Notes: generated by a model from the letters alone, not told the origin. DNA of 64,000 nucleotides from Saccharibacillus sp. O23 (GCF_002205895.1 NZ_NJDE01000002.1:496001-560000), one strand, 5' to 3'. Positions 51,250 through 58,939 are shown, numbered from the stretch's first letter. Program-made: numbers and translations.

Positions 51250-52710
51250 TCATGTTCGGCTCCAGCGTTTCCATAACGTTCGCCGTCCGCGCCCGCTGTA
51301 GAGCGCGCCGATCAGCGGCTCCAACTCTTCTCCAGCTTCTCCGCTGTAGGGATCGCTCAGTCCCGGCAGTCCGTATACCCGCTTATGGTTCAATCTGCGG
51401 CGCATCTCGCGCACCGCTTCTTCGGCGGCGAAAGGCAGGACATAGGTCCATTTGGGGCGTGCCCGCGCATGCTCCCGGCGAGCAAAATCGATCAATTCGC
51501 CGCTTCGCCATTCGCTCGCGGAACCGACGATCAGCGGAAAGTCCGCCCGCAGCAGCTCTTCGAAGTTGCGCGCTTCCGCGCAGACGCCCAGATCCAGCAC
51601 CACATGCCGGTAACCGCGGCCGAACACTTCCGCCAGCGTCTCCCGATTCGCCGCCGGCCAATAATCGACCCCGCGAACGGCGAACGTCCGCCGTCCCCTC
51701 AGCGGCTCGCCTTCCCATTCGAGCGCGACGCGCTCGAACGCTCCGGCCGTTCGCTCCAGCTCGACGACCGCCGTGCGGCCGCTTCCTTCGCGCGCCAGCG
51801 CATGCGCCGCCGCAATCGCGAGATGCGTCGCGCCGCAGCCGCGGAACAAACCGAGCACCGCGACGGTCGATGTCCCGCCGCTGCCTCCCCCCGGCGCATT
51901 CCCTTCGGCTTCGGGGTCGGCCGGCGGCGAGATCAGCCGCTTCACTTCCGCGATGCCGCCGTATCTGTCCTCGCGGCTTCGGCTCAGCATCCGGCGGATA
52001 GCCGGCGCCGTCCACGGCGGCAGGTCGCGCCGCAGCGCGCGCTGCGCTTCCGGCGTCCACTCGCTGAAGCGGCCGCCGGTGCACAGATACAGCAGCACCG
52101 CGCCCAGCGCATACTGGTCGCTCGAAGGATCGCTTCGCCCCTCGTACTGTTCGGGCGCCGCGAAACCGATCGTGCCCAGCTTGACCGTGTCCGCGCTTCG
52201 CTCCGGACCCGCGCTGCGCGCGATGCCGAAGTCGATCAGCCGGATCTCTCCGTCCGTGCCGACCATCACGTTGCCCGGCTTCAAGTCGCGGAAGATAATC
52301 GGCGGATCCTGGGCGTGCAGATACTCCAATACCTCGCAGATTCGCAGCGCGAGCCCCGACAGAAATTCGGGATCGAGCTTCCATTGCGACTTCTTCGCGT
52401 ATTCCTCCAGATTAGCCCCTTCGATATACTCCATGACCAGAAAGACTCTTCCTTCCGGATCGGGAGGAAAGAAATCGACGACCTGCGGCAGACCCGGATG
52501 ACGCAAGCGGGTCAACATTCGCGCTTCGTTGCCGATTCGTTCGTAATCCGCCGTATCGGCCAACGTTTCTTTGATCGCCCAACGTTTGCCGGGAAGTTTG
52601 GCATCGGAAGCCAGATAGACCCGGCCCATTCCTCCGCTTCCCAACACGCGTTCCACTCGGTATCGCCCTCCGATAACGGCACTTGATTCCAGCTCCGGCG
52701 GATACGGCAT
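51250..52710 (-). CDS. Ser/Thr protein kinase fused to a TadZ-like domain
   Basis: First gene of the Tad-like operon, 486 residues. Residues 16-262 are a Hanks-type kinase: G-loop GSGGMGRVY (24-32), Lys47 (WAIKE), Glu62, catalytic loop FRDLKPGN (Asp142; Phe replaces the usual His), DFG 160-162 and APE 185-187, so it should be active. After a Gly-rich linker (265-280), residues 282-470 resemble a ParA/TadZ domain (TVAVLGLFRGCGATHLAIAAAHALA, HVVLDLGVCAEARNFEELLRADFPLIVGSASEWR) with no Walker Lys. There is no membrane span. The ATG at 52710 has AAAAGGGGTGA upstream. It may phosphorylate and position the machine; that link is inference from fusion and position. Confidence 0.85.
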   Translation of the reverse strand: MPYPPELESSAVIGGRYRVERVLGSGGMGRVYLASDAKLPGKRWAIKETLADTADYERIGNEARMLTRLRHPGLPQVVDFFPPDPEGRVFLVMEYIEGANLEEYAKKSQWKLDPEFLSGLALRICEVLEYLHAQDPPIIFRDLKPGNVMVGTDGEIRLIDFGIARSAGPERSADTVKLGTIGFAAPEQYEGRSDPSSDQYALGAVLLYLCTGGRFSEWTPEAQRALRRDLPPWTAPAIRRMLSRSREDRYGGIAEVKRLISPPADPEAEGNAPGGGSGGTSTVAVLGLFRGCGATHLAIAAAHALAREGSGRTAVVELERTAGAFERVALEWEGEPLRGRRTFAVRGVDYWPAANRETLAEVFGRGYRHVVLDLGVCAEARNFEELLRADFPLIVGSASEWRSGELIDFARREHARARPKWTYVLPFAAEEAVREMRRRLNHKRVYGLPGLSDPYSGEAGEELEPLIGALYSGRGRRTLWKRWSRT

Positions 52711-52730
52711 ACCTTTCACCCCTTTTCGCA

Positions 52731-52790
52731 CAAAAAAAGAAAGCACCCCTCTCGAATAGGCCCGAAGACCGGATTCGTGAGGGATGCTTT
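52731..52790 (-). terminator. Intrinsic terminator in the leader of the Tad-like operon
   Basis: 18-bp arms (52740-52757 and 52773-52790, 16 of 18 paired) with an inner GGTC/GGCC pair, then TTTCTTTTTTTG on the minus strand. It can end transcripts from the methyltransferase gene, but it also lies between the operon's promoter and its first ribosome site, so it would stop operon transcripts unless bypassed. Confidence 0.8.
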
Positions 52791-52822
52791 CCCTTAATTG
52801 CCGTGCATATGATTTTGTGGTC

Positions 52823-52852
52823 ATTATAACCTGATTGCTTGCTGGGTGTAAA
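52823..52852 (-). promoter_or_regulatory. Sigma-A promoter of the Tad-like operon
   Basis: Minus strand TTTACA (52852-52847), 18 nt, TATAAT (52828-52823), directly after the methyltransferase stop. Predicted start about 52816, leaving a leader of about 105 nt that contains the intrinsic terminator. Confidence 0.7.
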
Positions 52853-52862
52853 GACCCGATTT

Positions 52863-53972
52863 TTAATACTTGATCATGTACAACGTAATTTCTTCGCGGT
52901 TATGGAACAATTGTTTAGCCCGTTGGACCTGCAAACGCGAATTTTCGAACGACGCGATGACCTCTTTGATCAAAGCCATCGGCTTTTTGTGCATCAGCTT
53001 GATCGTCACGATCGCCGTACCGCCCGGCGTCAGCGCATGCAGCAGATCGCCGACCAACTGGACCATCAGTTTGGGACTCCAGCTCATATCGCAAACGAGC
53101 AGATCGAACTCGTTGTCGCGGAACTTGACCTCGCTCGCATTCTTGCGGATATACGTCAAATTCGAGTGCTTCAACAACGACGGATGCAGCTTGGCCGGAT
53201 CGACTGCCGTGACTTTGAGGCCGCGCTCCAGCAGCAGGGAAGTCCATCCGCCGGGAGCCGCTCCGATATCCACCGCGCTGCGGTAAGCCGACAGATCGAG
53301 CCCGAATTCGCGCTCCGCTTCCAACAGTTTGAATTTGGCCCGCGAGAGTTGGCCTTCTTCCCGGCGGAAGCGCACGGCGCCGCCGCTCCAATCGGACAAA
53401 TTGTCTTCCGGACGCGAGACCCCCGCATAGACGGCATCGGCGGTCAGATAGATCGATACGATCCAGTCCGCATCGGCCGTTACGAATTCCGCTTCGGACG
53501 CGCGCAGCAGCTCTTCCGCCCATTCTTTGAGTTGAGGCACGCCGTCTCCTCCGGCGCCTTCGCTTTTGCGAACTTGCAAGGCCGCTCGCGCTCCCGCATG
53601 CAGCAGTCCCGTTTCCGACACGAAAGCAGCGGCTTCGCCGAGAAGTTCTCCCGCGTTTTCTCCCGTTCGTTCGAATTGAACCGGTTGAATATGGCGCAAG
53701 AAGATCGGACGGCTGTCCGCGATCTTGCGCACCGCTTCTTCCGAAGAAACGTTCAACTTGACGAGCAGCACTTCGCGATCGCTCAATATGCTGCTTTTAA
53801 CCGATCCGAACAACCGACGCAGTTCTTCCTGCGCGTAAGCCGCAAAGTCTCGGTTCGCCGTGCAGATGAACAGGCTCTCCTCGTTTTTCGACTCGTCTCC
53901 CGATTCTTTCGTTTCTGCTTGTGCTTCTTCTTGCGTGTCTTCCCGCTCGTTTTCCCATTCGTTTTCGCTCAA
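52863..53972 (-). CDS. RlmM-like SAM-dependent RNA methyltransferase
   Basis: 369-residue protein resembling the 23S rRNA C2498 2'-O-methyltransferase RlmM. The first 30 residues are acidic and disordered; about 35-190 is a THUMP-like region; about 200-369 is an FtsJ/RrmJ-type methyltransferase with SAM motif AVDIGAAPGGWTSLLLERG and a likely K-D-K-E tetrad: Lys in SRAKFKLLE, Asp in VCDMSW, Lys in VTIKLMH and Glu in NREEITLYM. Target RNA is inferred from family only; RlmM is mostly studied in Gram-negatives. It ends the chain rnz-nagD-like-fpg-like-cREC-trx on the minus strand, 54 bp after the thioredoxin gene. Confidence 0.85.
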   Translation of the reverse strand: MSENEWENEREDTQEEAQAETKESGDESKNEESLFICTANRDFAAYAQEELRRLFGSVKSSILSDREVLLVKLNVSSEEAVRKIADSRPIFLRHIQPVQFERTGENAGELLGEAAAFVSETGLLHAGARAALQVRKSEGAGGDGVPQLKEWAEELLRASEAEFVTADADWIVSIYLTADAVYAGVSRPEDNLSDWSGGAVRFRREEGQLSRAKFKLLEAEREFGLDLSAYRSAVDIGAAPGGWTSLLLERGLKVTAVDPAKLHPSLLKHSNLTYIRKNASEVKFRDNEFDLLVCDMSWSPKLMVQLVGDLLHALTPGGTAIVTIKLMHKKPMALIKEVIASFENSRLQVQRAKQLFHNREEITLYMIKY

Positions 53973-54026
53973 AATCCTTTAACCTCCACGGACGGCTTGG
54001 ATGCCGTTCCTTTTGTTTGCCGTTCT

Positions 54027-54344
54027 CTATCCGGCGGAATCTTCGATGAAATCAAGCAGCCGGGGCACGGATCGCATGGCGTAAACGGTACGCGGCTCCC
54101 GGTTCCCCGGCTCGAACACGCTCAGCGAAGGCGTGCTGCCGATTCGGTAACGTTCGATAAAAGCCGGCGCGAAGTTCAGATCAAGCGCGTAAATATCGAT
54201 GTCGGACCGCATTTGTTCCACGACTTCCAACATTCGACGCGCCGCTTTGCAAGTCCCGCAAAACGGCGTATGCCCGAATACGATGATCTGCCGTTCGCCG
54301 GCTTCGATCCATCCGCCCAGTTCTTTTTCCGTCGTTTCTCTCAT
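54027..54344 (-). CDS. Thioredoxin family protein
   Basis: Small cytoplasmic redox protein of 105 residues with thioredoxin fold order: IIVFGHTPFCGTCKAARRMLEVVEQM carries the active site FCGTC, followed by the second strand DIYALDLNFAPAFIERYRIGSTPSLSVFEPG with the cis-Pro in STPS. The active-site dipeptide Gly-Thr differs from the Gly-Pro of TrxA, implying a different redox potential, and this subgroup is often called YtpP-like. The ATG overlaps the cREC gene stop by 4 bp, so translation of the two is coupled. Confidence 0.88.
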   Translation of the reverse strand: MRETTEKELGGWIEAGERQIIVFGHTPFCGTCKAARRMLEVVEQMRSDIDIYALDLNFAPAFIERYRIGSTPSLSVFEPGNREPRTVYAMRSVPRLLDFIEDSAG

Positions 54345-54706
54345 TCCGCCGATTCGCTCGCGACGCGTCTCAAGACTTCGTCGGGCATCTGTCCGCGGTG
54401 CAGCACCACGTCGTCCGGCTTGCCCGCATATAACGTCTGGTACATGCTTCTTCGTCCGTATTCGCTCGAAGTGTGCAGATAGATCTCGCGCGGAAACGTT
54501 CCGTTCGCCACGATTCGCGCCGCCACTTCGCTTCCGCTCAATTCGCCCGGACCCATCTCGTGATCCAGCGACAGAATGCCGACTTCGCATTCTTGCAGCA
54601 TCAACAGGCATTCTTCGCCCGTGCGCGCGAGCGCGAAGCCGTCGGGGCACGGACGCCAATCGTCCATATACAGATGAATCTTAGGTTTGCTTTGCGTATT
54701 CGTCAC
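54341..54706 (-). CDS. Cyclic-phosphate-processing receiver (cREC) domain protein
   Basis: 121-residue single-domain protein. It has receiver-like order: acidic cluster LYMDDWRPCPDGFALARTGEECLLML, then the Asp-His pair LSLDHEMGPGELSGSEVAARI in the position of the phospho-acceptor strand, and IYLHTSSEYGR in the place of the Thr strand. The DH plus HTS arrangement is that of the cREC family proposed to process cyclic phosphates on nucleic acids rather than to receive a phosphoryl group. ATG 54706. It overlaps the thioredoxin gene by 4 bp and follows the Fpg-like gene by about 40 bp. Confidence 0.75.
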   Translation of the reverse strand: MTNTQSKPKIHLYMDDWRPCPDGFALARTGEECLLMLQECEVGILSLDHEMGPGELSGSEVAARIVANGTFPREIYLHTSSEYGRRSMYQTLYAGKPDDVVLHRGQMPDEVLRRVASESAE

Positions 54707-54747
54707 GTCATCGCTCCTTCCCGTAACAGCCGTTCCGATCCGAACGA

Positions 54748-55575
54748 TCAGGAAAATACCGGCGTTTGTTCATACTGGCATTGCGGACAGTAATAAGCCT
54801 TTTTCCCCGATACGTCCATCTTCTCGACCAGGGCGCCGCCGTCCGTGCAAGGTTGCCCTTCGCGTTCGTACACCCGGCACTGCGGCAGATAACCGCCCGT
54901 TACCGTATCGTCCGCGTGCAGCGGCACTTGGATGCAGCCGCCGGCGTCGATCGCCGCCGCAAGCACGCTTTCCAGCGCTTCGTATAGACGAGCGGCGCTT
55001 TCCCCGTTCAGATCCTGCACTTTGACCGAAGGCAGAAGGCCTGCGGCAAACGCGATCTCGTCCGCGTAACGCGGGCCGATTCCTCCGACCAACTTCTGTC
55101 CGGTCAACGTGCTGCGCAGCGCGCCGCGGCGCTTCTTGAGTTGGGTCACGAAATACTCCGGCGTAACCAGACGGGTAAACGGATCGGGGCCGAGCGACTT
55201 GAAGACGTCGTCCAAGCCGCGAACGGTCAGCAAGCGAAGAACGCTGCCCCGGCCGGCGATATACAGCGTACGATCGCCGAATCCGATCTCCGCCTGCGCG
55301 TCGAACGGCGGTTGTTCTTCGCCTTCTCCGCAGTACAAAGCTCCGTCTTTGGACAGCGCGATCAGCAGACGATGCCCGTTATCCAGATGGAAAATGAGAA
55401 AAGTGCCGCGGCGTTCCAAGAAAAGCAAACTTCTGCCTTCCAGAGCGGCAGCGAACTCTTCCGGCGTCACGTCGATGCTGCGCGCATTGTTCAAGCCGAT
55501 CCGATCGATCGGCCGATCCAGAATCCATTGTCCCAGTTGTCTGCGATAGTGCTCGATTTCCGGCAGTTCCGGCAT
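54748..55575 (-). CDS. Divergent Fpg/Nei-family DNA glycosylase homologue
   Basis: 275-residue homologue of formamidopyrimidine-DNA glycosylase. The catalytic N-terminus MPELPEIE (Pro2, Glu3) is intact, as is the helix-two-turns-helix region GQKLVGGIGPRYADEIAFAAGLLP. Several other functional residues are changed: the Lys of the usual RRAKYLLL is Thr58 here (RRGTFLIF); the HLGMSG-like segment is ALSKDG; and the zinc finger PCxxCG is PCTDGG, losing one Cys, though YYCPQC remains. A Cys eleven residues earlier (QCRVYE) might substitute. It is therefore probably not the main MutM but a paralogue with altered or lost lyase activity. ATG 55575. Confidence 0.8.
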   Translation of the reverse strand: MPELPEIEHYRRQLGQWILDRPIDRIGLNNARSIDVTPEEFAAALEGRSLLFLERRGTFLIFHLDNGHRLLIALSKDGALYCGEGEEQPPFDAQAEIGFGDRTLYIAGRGSVLRLLTVRGLDDVFKSLGPDPFTRLVTPEYFVTQLKKRRGALRSTLTGQKLVGGIGPRYADEIAFAAGLLPSVKVQDLNGESAARLYEALESVLAAAIDAGGCIQVPLHADDTVTGGYLPQCRVYEREGQPCTDGGALVEKMDVSGKKAYYCPQCQYEQTPVFS

Positions 55576-55615
55576 AAATATCGTCCCTTTCTTTTTTCAT
55601 GTTAGATAGTGTGCG

Positions 55616-56422
55616 TTATTGACCCAACACCCATTCCCGAACATCCGCAAGATTGGATTTGATCAGATCCGGTTCGACGCCCGACAAACTCTTATGCCGT
55701 TCGAAGTTATGAGGAGTCGTGACGCCTTCTTCGGTCAGCAGCAGCAGCGAGCGGCAGCCCGAATCGTTTCCGGCCTTGATGTCCGTCATCATGTTATCGC
55801 CGATGACCGTGACCTGCGAAGCGCCGACCCCTAGCAAATCGAAAGCGAAATTCATCAGGATCGGCGACGGTTTTCCGATTATCGCAGGTTTGATGCCCGT
55901 CATCGCTTCCAGCGAAGCTCCCAACGTTCCCGCGCCGGGCATCAGCCCTCCTTCGGAAGGAAGCAGCAGATCGGGGTTGGTCAACACGAATTCCGCGCCC
56001 GAGAGAATCCAACGGCCGGCGCGGGCCAATTTCTCGTAAGAGAATTCGCGGTCGATGCCTTGAAGCACGTAATCCGGACATCCTGTTTCGTCGTCGAACA
56101 GACGCAGTCCGGCCGCGGCAGCCGCTCCGCGCAATCCCGCTTCGCCGAATACGGCGACGCTTCCTCCCGGCTTGCGTCCCGCGATATAAGCGGCAGCCGC
56201 CATCGAAGAGGTACATACCTGTTCGGCTTTGGCCGGGATTCCCATCTTGTTCAGCCTGAGCGACACCGCTTCGGGCGCGGCCGACGAATTGTTGGTCAAG
56301 AACAGGAACGGAATCCCTTTTTCGTTCAACGCGGAGATCAGCTCGTCCGCGCCGGGAACCATGCGCGTCCCGTGATACAGCGTTCCGTCCAAATCGATCA
56401 ATAAAGCATTACGGCTCGGCAT
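55616..56422 (-). CDS. HAD-IIA phosphatase (NagD/AraL-like)
   Basis: 268-residue cytoplasmic phosphatase. Motif I LLIDLDGTLYHG, motif II FLFLTNNSSA (the NagD-type TNNS), motif III Lys in IIGKPSPILMNFA and motif IV VIGDNMMTDIKAGNDSG. The C2-type cap lies between about residues 80 and 185. Length and motifs match the Firmicutes NagD/AraL group acting on sugar or nucleotide monophosphates. ATG 56422 with AAGGAATG upstream; it starts 6 bp after the rnz gene ends, so the two are cotranscribed. Confidence 0.9.
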   Translation of the reverse strand: MPSRNALLIDLDGTLYHGTRMVPGADELISALNEKGIPFLFLTNNSSAAPEAVSLRLNKMGIPAKAEQVCTSSMAAAAYIAGRKPGGSVAVFGEAGLRGAAAAAGLRLFDDETGCPDYVLQGIDREFSYEKLARAGRWILSGAEFVLTNPDLLLPSEGGLMPGAGTLGASLEAMTGIKPAIIGKPSPILMNFAFDLLGVGASQVTVIGDNMMTDIKAGNDSGCRSLLLLTEEGVTTPHNFERHKSLSGVEPDLIKSNLADVREWVLGQ

Positions 56423-56428
56423 CTGACT

Positions 56429-57370
56429 TCATTCCTTTTCGGGTTCTTGCGCAGCTCGAATCGGGTACGTCTCGTGTTCGATCGCGAGCTGCGTGTTCGG
56501 AAACACGGCTCTTGCTTCCGCAAGCAGCGGCTCAAGCTGTTCGGCATCTTTGTAACGGGAGCTGAAATGCGTCAAGACGAGTTCGCCTACGCCCGCGTTT
56601 CGGGCCGCTTCCGCCGCTTGAACAGCCGTGCTGTGGTAGTATTTGTGCGCGAGATCGGCAAATTCGTCCGTAAACGTGGACTCGTGAACGAGCATGTCGG
56701 CTCCCAGAGCAAGAGGATGGATGCCCGAGGTCGGACGCGTATCGCCGAGAATCGTGACGATCCGGCCGCGCTTCGGCGCGCCGAGCACTTCGTTCGGGGT
56801 AATGGTGCGTCCGTTCACGGTAATGCTCTCTCCGCTTTTAAGCTTACCGTATTCCGGTCCCGGACGCACGCCCCATTCCCGCAAAAGTTCCATATTAAGA
56901 CTTCCCGGACGATCTTTTTCCGTGACGCGATACCCGTAACTTTCGATCCGGTGCTCCAAAGCTCCCGCTTCGACCCGGATCTGGTGATCCTCGAAGACGA
57001 CGCCGCCTTCGTGTTCGACGATATCAAGTCCGAAATCGATTCGGCTCTGCGTGGTGCCCAGAGTCACTTCGAGAAACTGCCGAATCCCCTTCGGACCGTA
57101 TACCGTCAACGGAGAAGTTCCTTCCTGCGAAGCCCGACTCGACAGAAGCCCGGGCAGGCCGAAAACATGATCCCCGTGCATATGCGTGATAAAAATTTTC
57201 TCCAAGCGGCCCAATTTGAGCGGCGAACGCAGAATCTGATGCTGCGTGGCTTCTCCGCAATCGAACAGCCAAGAGCTGCGTCGTTCTTCCAACATGCGGA
57301 GCGCGATCGATGTGACATTGCGCTGTGTGGTCGGCAGTCCCGCATTGGTGCCGAGAAAATAAAGTTCCAC
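56429..57370 (-). CDS. rnz: Ribonuclease Z
   Basis: Metal-dependent endonuclease that trims tRNA 3' ends. 313 residues, the short RNase Z form. Seen: LGTNAGLPTTQRNVTSI near the N-terminus, the metallo-beta-lactamase motif ITHMHGDHVFGLPGLL, the exosite region AGALEHRIESYGYRVTEKDRPG, the later metal ligand in LGDTRPTSG, VHESTFTDE, and the HxST segment KYYHSTAVQAAEAARNAGVGELVLTHFSSRY. The GTG at 57370 has AAAGGGGAGTG upstream. First gene of a minus-strand chain leading through the NagD-type and Fpg-like genes. Confidence 0.95.
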   Translation of the reverse strand: MELYFLGTNAGLPTTQRNVTSIALRMLEERRSSWLFDCGEATQHQILRSPLKLGRLEKIFITHMHGDHVFGLPGLLSSRASQEGTSPLTVYGPKGIRQFLEVTLGTTQSRIDFGLDIVEHEGGVVFEDHQIRVEAGALEHRIESYGYRVTEKDRPGSLNMELLREWGVRPGPEYGKLKSGESITVNGRTITPNEVLGAPKRGRIVTILGDTRPTSGIHPLALGADMLVHESTFTDEFADLAHKYYHSTAVQAAEAARNAGVGELVLTHFSSRYKDAEQLEPLLAEARAVFPNTQLAIEHETYPIRAAQEPEKE

Positions 57371-57460
57371 GGCCGCACTCCCCTTTCTGCATCTTTAAAT
57401 GTACTTCAATACCCGAATCCGAATAGCCGTAATCGCTCGAGGGTCTGATCGGATCAAGCA

Positions 57461-57491
57461 CAAAAAAGTCCGCCCGCCGCAGCGGGCGGAC
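57461..57491 (-). terminator. Intrinsic terminator of the YjjG-type phosphatase gene
   Basis: Perfect 10-bp stem GTCCGCCCGC / GCGGGCGGAC with a 4-nt loop, then TTTTTTG on the minus strand. Confidence 0.9.
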
Positions 57492-57513
57492 GGAAAACCG
57501 TATCGCCGATTCC

Positions 57514-58323
57514 TCAGGAAACGCGGATTCCCGCCAGTTCGGGCAGGTCGCGCAGCGTGTCGATTTGGTAGACCGGCACGATGCCGGAATGCGGCGGGCG
57601 GCCTACGCGGTTGATCCATACGGACGGAATGCCCGTATCGAGCGCGCCGCGAATATCCGTGCTCTGCTTGTCGCCGACCATCAGCGCTTCTTCCGGCGCG
57701 ACGCCCAGCAGATCAAGCGCATGACGGAAGATCGACGTATCCGGTTTGCCTTTGCCGAACGTGCCCGAGATCACGATATGATCGAAATAAGGCACGAGCT
57801 GCGGCACGCCGTCGAGCTTCTCCTGCTGAAGCGACGGGCATCCGTTCGTCAGCAGCAGCAGCTTGACGCGGCCTTTGAGCTCGTCAAGCACTTCGTAAGT
57901 CTCTTCGTAGACGTGCGGACGCTTGCGGCGCTCCGCGGCGAACATCGTCGACAATTCGAGCGCAAGCGCTTCGTCTTCGACGCCCAGATCCGCCAAACCT
58001 TGACGCCAAGCTTCTTTGCGGTAGACCGGCGCGATTTCTTGAAGTTTGCGGAATTCCGGCTGTTCGCCTTTGTCGAAGTTGGCCCAGAGTCCTTCGAACG
58101 GGCTGATGCCGATCATCTGGGTAAACGGGAACGTCTCGTATGTCGCATACAAATCGCGGGCGCGCTGCCGCACGGCCGCTTCAAGCGCCGCCGCGTCGAT
58201 GCCCGTCCGGCTTGCCGCTTCCGCGGAGGCTGCTTCAAAAGCTTCTTTTACGCTGCGCTCGTCCCACAGCAGCGTATCGTCCAAATCGAAGATTACCGCT
58301 TTTACCGTCGTTTCTACCGTCAT
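57514..58323 (-). CDS. HAD-IA hydrolase (YjjG/NANP-like)
   Basis: 269-residue phosphatase. Motif I VIFDLDDTLLWDERS, motif II LLLLTNGCPS, motif III Lys in GTFGKGKPDTSIF and motif IV LMVGDKQSTDIRGALDTG. The helical C1 cap spans about residues 18-115. The TNG and GDxxxxDI pattern resembles YjjG (5'-nucleotidase) and NANP-type enzymes, suggesting a nucleotide or sugar phosphate substrate. ATG 58323 with GGGAG about 8 nt upstream. It has its own terminator and is 80 bp after the 177-residue membrane protein gene. Confidence 0.88.
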   Translation of the reverse strand: MTVETTVKAVIFDLDDTLLWDERSVKEAFEAASAEAASRTGIDAAALEAAVRQRARDLYATYETFPFTQMIGISPFEGLWANFDKGEQPEFRKLQEIAPVYRKEAWRQGLADLGVEDEALALELSTMFAAERRKRPHVYEETYEVLDELKGRVKLLLLTNGCPSLQQEKLDGVPQLVPYFDHIVISGTFGKGKPDTSIFRHALDLLGVAPEEALMVGDKQSTDIRGALDTGIPSVWINRVGRPPHSGIVPVYQIDTLRDLPELAGIRVS

Positions 58324-58405
58324 TCGTTCTCCCTCGCTCTTCCCTATAATCTGGATCCTCTGGTTCGTACGGACGGCGCCTTCTATACGCCGCTCCGTTC
58401 CAACG

Positions 58406-58939
58406 CTATTTCTTTTCGACCGGGATGTTATGCTGTTCGGCGAACTGCATCACGCGCGCGGCGATCTCTTCCGTCTTGTACATTTTCAGGAAACGGGAAA
58501 AGATCCAATTGGCTCCTTTGCCGCGGGTTTCCACCGTCACGTACCCTTTTTCGATACGGAATTTGGCGATATCGCCGGCCATGACCATACGGTCCCGTCC
58601 GAAGCGCATCGTGGTCAGACGATCTTTGCCCACGCGCAGGAACGGACGGCGCAGGAAAATGATGACGGCCAAGATCAGATACATCACGATGATGAACCAA
58701 TACGAAGTGCCCGAGGCTTCTTTGACCCCGGAGTTTTGCGCCGCGACCGTAATAATGGTCAGGAAGACGGCGATGATCAGCAGAAAAGCGGGAAACATGT
58801 AGTTTCTGCCTTTGAACGTATCGTACTGCTGCACGCCGGCTCCGCCGGAAGTACCGATACGCTCTTGGCCCGTTTTCTGTCTCAGAACGTTGGCTTTCTG
58901 CTGATTTTTGCGGACCTGTCTCTCCCAAGAACGGGACAT
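58406..58939 (-). CDS. Conserved two-span membrane protein, unknown function
   Basis: 177-residue protein with a basic, Gln/Lys-rich N-terminal 45 residues (SWERQVRKNQQKANVLRQKTG), two membrane spans (about 49-66 and 80-97, a helical hairpin) and a C-terminal cytoplasmic domain of about 75 residues (RPFLRVGKDRLTTMRFGRDRMVMAGDIAKFRIEKGYVTVETRGKGANWIFSRFLKMYK), which looks like a small beta-rich PH/YcxB-like domain. I cannot name a family. ATG 58939 with a GGGGGAAAAGG-type ribosome site. Single gene after the ynzC terminator. Confidence 0.75.
   Translation of the reverse strand: MSRSWERQVRKNQQKANVLRQKTGQERIGTSGGAGVQQYDTFKGRNYMFPAFLLIIAVFLTIITVAAQNSGVKEASGTSYWFIIVMYLILAVIIFLRRPFLRVGKDRLTTMRFGRDRMVMAGDIAKFRIEKGYVTVETRGKGANWIFSRFLKMYKTEEIAARVMQFAEQHNIPVEKK

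Noticed and set aside
52711-52822. Known riboswitch (for example cyclic di-GMP) in the leader of the Tad-like operon.
   Set aside because: The leader is only about 105 nt and nearly all of it is one long terminator stem; I see no conserved riboswitch core. A tiny ATG frame (Met-His-Gly-Asn-stop) lacks a ribosome site.
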